Shown here one piece after another: positions 5,711 to 8,838 of a DNA stretch of 8,838 nucleotides; position 1 is the first letter of the stretch; every line of letters starts with the position of its first letter. The DNA lies in the NCBI GenBank assembly GCA_003222235.1, contig QHVD01000128.1, positions 1 to 8,838 of the forward strand. Direction: 5' to 3'. A program made the position numbers and the translations under genes. A model generated the notes under the pieces. The model made no database searches, was not told the origin of the DNA, and was given only the letters and a program-made list of their open reading frames with translations. Source of the stretch: Gemmatimonadota bacterium (GTDB lineage Bacteria > Gemmatimonadota > Gemmatimonadetes > Gemmatimonadales > GWC2-71-9).

Positions 5711-6094
5711 TCACGGTTCGCAGACGGGTGCGCCCTCTTTGATCGCCGGAGGGATCGACGTGGAGCCGACGAACACCGAGCAGGTCTGGGTCGTGTTGGT
5801 ACTCGTGATCGACGCGGTCCACCCGTCCGCGGTCAGCGCGATGGTTGGCATCAAGTCGCCGGCCGACACGGTGTAGCGGCTGCCCAGGTCCGTCGCGTAC
5901 TTCAGGCTGTCGGCGAGGAAGATCTCCTCGACCGTCACCAGATTCCGTAGATCCGTCTTCATCGCGGCGAGCTGGGCCCGTTCCCTGGTGTTGCTGAGCT
6001 TGGGAATGGCGAAGGCCGCGAGCAACCCGATGAGGGATGTGACGATCAGCAGCTCGATGAGGGTGAAGCCGTTGCGTTTCATTGGCGTTTTCAT
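5711..6094 (-). CDS. Type IV pilin-like protein (paralogue 2)
   Basis: This 127-residue prepilin is a close paralogue of its neighbours. Its cleavage motif is KRNG-FTLIELLIV with Glu5, followed by a hydrophobic helix ending in AFAIP. The headgroup shows SNTRERAQLAAMKTDLRNLV, VEEIFLADSLKYATDLGSRY and paired cysteines (TQTCSVFVG and APVCEP). The start may be ATG 6094 (leader MKTPMKRNG) or ATG 6082 (leader MKRNG, as in the paralogues). Neither has a good ribosome-binding site. I list 6094 because its distance from the -12 element matches that of the third pilin, but 6082 aligns better with the paralogues. It is the first gene after a sigma-54-type promoter and probably forms an operon with the pilin at 5259-5657. 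Confidence 0.92.
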   Translation of the reverse strand: MKTPMKRNGFTLIELLIVTSLIGLLAAFAIPKLSNTRERAQLAAMKTDLRNLVTVEEIFLADSLKYATDLGSRYTVSAGDLMPTIALTADGWTASITSTNTTQTCSVFVGSTSIPPAIKEGAPVCEP

Positions 6095-6135
6095 TGACCG
6101 GGCATCCGGCCGTGCGAGACCAGCCGTGGAGGGGG

Positions 6136-6149
6136 GCAGGAACCATGCC
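6136..6149 (-). promoter_or_regulatory. Sigma-54-type promoter for the pilin pair
   Basis: On the minus strand GGCATG-GTTC-CTGC, followed by CCCCC, has GG and GC 12 bases apart. It aligns base for base with the promoter of the third pilin (TCGGCAYGGYTCSTGCCCCC). The predicted start site near 6124 gives a 5' leader of about 30 bases to ATG 6094. An upstream dyad lies at about -96. Pilin genes are often sigma-54-dependent, which supports the call. Confidence 0.68.
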
Positions 6150-6210
6150 GACTGACGGAGCCGTCGCTAGCGAGGTTCACTGGCTCTGATGAGCGTCGAG
6201 CGGCGCAGGA

Positions 6211-6230
6211 TGTGGCGGGTCGGTGACACA
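6211..6230 (-). promoter_or_regulatory. Candidate activator-binding dyad upstream of the pilin pair
   Basis: The plus strand reads TGTGGCGGGTCGGTGACACA, an imperfect dyad with TGTG and CACA ends (TGTGGC against TGTGTC). A near copy lies before the third pilin, and similarity continues through the flanking CA(A)TCG-CGCA. Its centre is at about -96 from the predicted sigma-54 start site, a usual position for an enhancer-binding protein. The protein that binds is not in the window. Confidence 0.55.
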
Positions 6231-6257
6231 ATCGGCGCACTTCCGTACATTTCCGCA

Positions 6258-6707
6258 TCATCGGACCCTCTCTGCCGACCACAACCCGGCATAGTTTCTC
6301 GCGACACCCGTGAACCACCCCGACAGATGATCGTCGTCGAGAAGCCTCCCTTCTTCGTGTGTCCAGGCGGCTCCGTACAGGTACATCGTGAGCACCACCG
6401 TGCTGTCCGGGTTGACGGTTCCTACCAGGCCGAAGCTCGGCCACGAGGCCACAGTCGCGACCTGCGTGACGTCGTTCGTGCAGGTTTCGATGCCCCCTTC
6501 TGTGAAGCCTATGAACTTGACGCTGTCTATCGCAGTCAGGAACACGCTTACGGGGGATTCCGTGCAGTGCGCCTTCGCCGTGCTCGCTGTTCCGGTCCAG
6601 CTCCATTCCCCTTGCAGCGAGGGCGGGGGTGGCGCAACGACGGGAGGGTCAGAGTTCCCTCGGCAAGCCGCCAGGGCGAGCACGGCAACCACGGTCAGGA
6701 CACGCAT
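6258..6707 (-). CDS. Small lipoprotein of unknown function between pilin genes
   Basis: This is a 149-residue protein. MRVLTVVAVLALAAC is a clear lipoprotein signal (lipobox LAAC, Cys15), followed by a Pro-rich linker (residues 21-29). The mature domain looks beta-rich, with Gly-Trp and Trp-Ser motifs (LQGEWSWTGTAS near its start, LSGWFTGVARNYAGLW near its end). Cys48 and Cys76 may form a disulfide. The first and last strands resemble a small beta-barrel, but I do not recognise a family. I chose ATG 6707 because of the signal and an AAGG ribosome-binding site about 7 bases upstream; the frame runs further upstream through the pilin but only as an out-of-frame reading. It begins 71 bases after the third pilin stop and may share its transcript. 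A role as a pilus accessory lipoprotein or pilotin is possible from context only. Confidence 0.8.
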   Translation of the reverse strand: MRVLTVVAVLALAACRGNSDPPVVAPPPPSLQGEWSWTGTASTAKAHCTESPVSVFLTAIDSVKFIGFTEGGIETCTNDVTQVATVASWPSFGLVGTVNPDSTVVLTMYLYGAAWTHEEGRLLDDDHLSGWFTGVARNYAGLWSAERVR

Positions 6708-6778
6708 ATTCGACCTTGAGTGACCACGGGTTCGCGTGCGACCGCAGCCCCTTCGAGACGCCTTCTCTCGGATGCCTT

Positions 6779-7180
6779 CTAGTAAGGCGAGCGCGTCGTG
6801 CTCGACCCACGTCGCGCGCAGGCTGGCGCGCCTTCTCGGCTCGCCGGAGCGAGCGGCGTTGACCCGACGAACACTGCGCAGACCTGGGTCGTGTTGGGGC
6901 TCGTGATCGACGCGTGCCACCCGTCGCGCGTCAGGGTGATGGTCGGCTTGCGGTCGTCGGGGGACACGGTGTAGGAGCCGCCCAGGTCCGTCGCGTACCG
7001 CTGGTTTTCGGCCAGGTAGTACTCTTCGGCGCTCACCAGATGGCGCAGATCCACCTTCATCTCGGCGATTTGGGCCCGTTCCCTGATGTCGGCGAACCTC
7101 GGAGCCACGATGGCGGCAACGAAGCTGAGGATGGACGTGACCATCATCAGCTCCATCAGGGTGAAGGCATTGCGCTTCAT
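6779..7180 (-). CDS. Type IV pilin-like protein (paralogue 3, Ala at cleavage site)
   Basis: This 133-residue prepilin is homologous to the two downstream pilins: ADIRERAQIAEMKVDLRHLV, AEEYYLAENQRYATDLGGSY, and paired cysteines in QVCAVFVGS and APACAR. Its leader is MKRNA-FTLMELMMV: Glu5 is present, but the residue before the cleavage point is Ala instead of the nearly invariant Gly. The helix is also atypical (SILSFVAAIVAP instead of IGLLAAIAIP). Prepilin peptidases can accept Ala there, usually less well, so this may be a minor pilin or a slowly processed one. The start at ATG 7180 matches the paralogues, and there is no strong ribosome-binding site. It has its own sigma-54-type promoter and upstream dyad, and it is divergent from comM. 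Confidence 0.92.
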   Translation of the reverse strand: MKRNAFTLMELMMVTSILSFVAAIVAPRFADIRERAQIAEMKVDLRHLVSAEEYYLAENQRYATDLGGSYTVSPDDRKPTITLTRDGWHASITSPNTTQVCAVFVGSTPLAPASREGAPACARRGSSTTRSPY

Positions 7181-7219
7181 CTAACGACAGGGTCCATGTG
7201 AGACTGGAGCGTTGGGGGG

Positions 7220-7233
7220 GCACGAGCCGTGCC
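7220..7233 (-). promoter_or_regulatory. Sigma-54-type promoter for the third pilin
   Basis: On the minus strand GGCACG-GCTC-GTGC, followed by CCCCCC, has GG and GC 12 bases apart; the -12 element is GTGC instead of TTGC. The predicted start near 7208 leaves about 28 bases to the pilin ATG, much like the pilin-pair promoter. The same bases form a perfect GGCACG/CGTGCC dyad, so a hairpin or operator role is a competing reading. Conservation with the promoter at 6136-6149 favours the promoter. Confidence 0.62.
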
Positions 7234-7305
7234 GAGCGGGCTATGCGCGCGGACCGGGTTTCGGGCCGCTCTGGCGGCTCTCAGTGAACCTGCAGCGGGT
7301 CAGTT

Positions 7306-7325
7306 TGTGGCGGGTCGGCAACACA
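7306..7325 (-). promoter_or_regulatory. Candidate activator-binding dyad upstream of the third pilin
   Basis: The plus strand reads TGTGGCGGGTCGGCAACACA, differing by two bases from the 20-bp dyad at 6211-6230. The first 13 bases are identical. Its centre lies at about -107 from the predicted start site, 11 bp further than in the other copy. It sits between the divergent pilin and comM and could also affect comM. Confidence 0.55.
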
Positions 7326-7398
7326 TCGCGCAATGCTTCGGTCCTGCGCGCGCGTTTTTTCCTACCACTGTCCTCTCCAACCAGCCTAGCGTGGTGGC

Positions 7399-8838
7399 AT
7401 GCTCGCCCGGGTGCGCTCCGCCGCCGTCCTCGGGATCGACGCCTATCTGGTGGACGTCGAGACCGACATCGCGAACGGGCTCCCCTCGTTCGTCACCGTC
7501 GGGCTGCCGCAGGGCGCCGTCAAGGAGGGCCGCGAGCGCGTGTACGCCGCGCTCGCGAACTCGGGCTACACGTTCCCCCTGAAGCGCATCACGGTCAATT
7601 TGGCCCCCGCCGACATCCGCAAGGGGGGTTCGGCCTTCGATCTGCCCATTGCGCTGGGCGTGCTTGCGGCCACCGAGCAGATCTCGGGCGAGCGGCTGGG
7701 CCGGGTCGCGGTGCTGGGGGAGTTGGGGCTGGAGGGCGCGATCCGGCCGGTGCGCGGCGCGCTGCCCGTGGCGCTCGCCGCCCGAGCAGCCGAGCTGGAG
7801 GCGTTGGTGCTGCCGCGGGAGAACCTCCCGGAAGCGGGCGTCGTCTCCGGCATCCGCGTGCTCGGTGCGGGGAACCTGGCCGAGATCGCGGATTTCCTCG
7901 ACGCCCGCGCCGAGCTCCCCGAGGCGTGTGTGGACCTCACGCGCTTGTTCGCCCAGCGGGCGCAGGACGACGTGGATCTCGCGGAGGTGCGGGGGCAAGC
8001 GCATGCCAAGCGGGCGTTCGAGGTCGCGGCGGCGGGCGGGCATAACATCCTGCTGATCGGTCCCCCGGGGTCCGGCAAGACCATGCTGGCGCGACGCCTT
8101 CCGACGATCCTCCCCAAGATGAGCCTCGACGAGGCGCTGGAGACGACCAAGATTCATTCGGTCGCCGGAATTCTGCCGCTGGGAGAGTCGCTCGTCGCGC
8201 GCCGGCCGTTCCGGGCGCCGCACCACACCATCTCGGACGCGGGGCTGATCGGCGGCGGGTCGTATCCGCGGCCCGGCGAGGTGAGCCTCGCCCACGGGGG
8301 CGTGCTGTTCCTGGACGAGCTGCCCGAGTTCCGCAAGAACGTGCTCGAGGTGCTGCGACAGCCGATGGAGGACGGCGTCGTGACGATCGCCCGTGCGGCC
8401 ATGAGCCTCACCTATCCGGCGCGCTTCATGCTCGCGGCCGCGATGAACCCGTGCCCCTGCGGCTACTTCGGCGACCCGCACCACAACTGTGTGTGCGGGC
8501 CGCTCGGCGTGGAGCGCTACCTCGCGCGCGTCTCGGGACCGCTGCTCGACCGGATCGACATCCACCTCGAAGTCCCCGCGGTGAAGTACCGCGCCCTGGC
8601 CGACCAGGGCGGCGGCGAGCCGAGCGCGGCGGTGCGCGAGCGGGTGGACCGGGCGCGGGTGGTCCAGCGGGACCGGTTCGCGAGCCGTCCGGGGATCTAC
8701 GCCAATGCCCATATGGCGCCGCGCGACATCCGGATCTTCTGCCGGGTGTCGGACGGCGCCGAGGCGCTGCTACGCACGGCGATCACCCGGCTCGCGCTCT
8801 CGGCGCGGGCGTACCACCGGATCCTCAAGATCGCGCGC
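7399..8838 (+). CDS. comM: ComM/YifB-family Mg-chelatase-like AAA+ ATPase, 3'-truncated by the window
   Basis: 480 codons are present and the usual length is about 500-510, so only the end is missing. It begins MLARVRSAAVLGIDAYLVDV, the standard YifB start, followed by the ChlI-type N-terminal domain (GLPSFVTVGLPQGAVKEGRE, ITVNLAPADIRKGGSAFDLP). The AAA+ core has Walker A GPPGSGKT (221-228), the family motif FRAPHHTISDAGLIGGG, Walker B VLFLDE (302-307) and SGPLLDRIDIHLEVP. A conserved cysteine cluster, CPC (352-354) with CVC (364-366), lies between them. The start of the C-terminal Mg-chelatase helical domain (RLALSARAYHRILKIAR) is at the window end. In naturally transformable bacteria ComM is a hexameric helicase that helps branch migration of incoming DNA. 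No strong ribosome-binding site is visible before ATG 7399, but the start matches family alignment. It is divergent from the pilin genes. Confidence 0.96.
   Translation, partial: MLARVRSAAVLGIDAYLVDVETDIANGLPSFVTVGLPQGAVKEGRERVYAALANSGYTFPLKRITVNLAPADIRKGGSAFDLPIALGVLAATEQISGERLGRVAVLGELGLEGAIRPVRGALPVALAARAAELEALVLPRENLPEAGVVSGIRVLGAGNLAEIADFLDARAELPEACVDLTRLFAQRAQDDVDLAEVRGQAHAKRAFEVAAAGGHNILLIGPPGSGKTMLARRLPTILPKMSLDEALETTKIHSVAGILPLGESLVARRPFRAPHHTISDAGLIGGGSYPRPGEVSLAHGGVLFLDELPEFRKNVLEVLRQPMEDGVVTIARAAMSLTYPARFMLAAAMNPCPCGYFGDPHHNCVCGPLGVERYLARVSGPLLDRIDIHLEVPAVKYRALADQGGGEPSAAVRERVDRARVVQRDRFASRPGIYANAHMAPRDIRIFCRVSDGAEALLRTAITRLALSARAYHRILKIAR

Noticed and set aside
6170..7294. Shared 10-mer CAGTGAACCT upstream of two pilins, in opposite orientations
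   Set aside because: Opposite orientation, different positions relative to the promoters, and a length easily shared by chance.
7300..8712. Minus-strand open frame (470 codons) opposite comM
   Set aside because: It is Arg/His-rich low-complexity protein antisense to a well-conserved AAA+ gene; a shadow frame.
1..8838. CRISPR array, tRNA, rRNA, insertion sequence or phage genes
   Set aside because: No regularly spaced repeats, cloverleaf structure, rRNA signature, transposase or phage protein was seen on either strand.

Overview
This window is high-GC DNA from a Gram-negative, piliated bacterium. Several features suggest Gemmatimonadota or a related phylum: lipoprotein signals, a tripartite RND pump, short type IV pilin-like proteins with a C-terminal cysteine pair, sigma-54-type promoters and a cyclic-di-GMP riboswitch. 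This placement is inference, because no rRNA or taxonomic marker is present. Nearly all genes lie on the minus strand; only the last gene is on the plus strand.

Layout. (1) 1-2955, minus: an efflux operon transcribed as outer-membrane factor, then membrane-fusion lipoprotein, then the N-terminus of the RND permease (cut by the window edge). Both junctions are 4-bp ATGA overlaps. (2) 2956-3341: non-coding DNA with a 104-bp element bounded by perfect 15-bp inverted repeats. (3) 3345-4854: a tandem duplication of a unit made of a 5' leader, a secreted-protein gene of unknown function and a 3' cUUCGg hairpin. The promoter-proximal copy (4123-4803) is intact; the distal copy (3388-4033) has a one-base frameshift just after the signal peptide. 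(4) 4855-5054: the control region of that duplicated pair. It contains a sigma-54-type -24/-12 promoter, a cyclic-di-GMP-I (GEMM-I) riboswitch and a strong intrinsic terminator whose 5' arm overlaps the 3' end of the aptamer, which suggests ligand-on transcription control. (5) 5259-7180, minus: three paralogous type IV pilin-like genes and one small lipoprotein gene. (6) 7399-8838, plus: comM, divergent from the pilins and cut by the window end.

How it fits together. Three promoters share the pattern GGCAYG-N4-NTGCCCCCC. They lie before the riboswitch/secreted-protein unit, before the pilin pair and before the third pilin. The two pilin promoters also share a 20-bp TGTG...CACA dyad at about -96 and -107, positions 11 bp (one helical turn) apart, as expected for an activator of sigma-54 polymerase. 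The simplest reading is one surface or pilus programme: sigma-54 with an enhancer-binding activator turns on the pilins and the secreted proteins, and cyclic-di-GMP separately gates the secreted proteins through the riboswitch. ComM next door adds a possible link to natural transformation. The RND pump looks like an unrelated neighbour.
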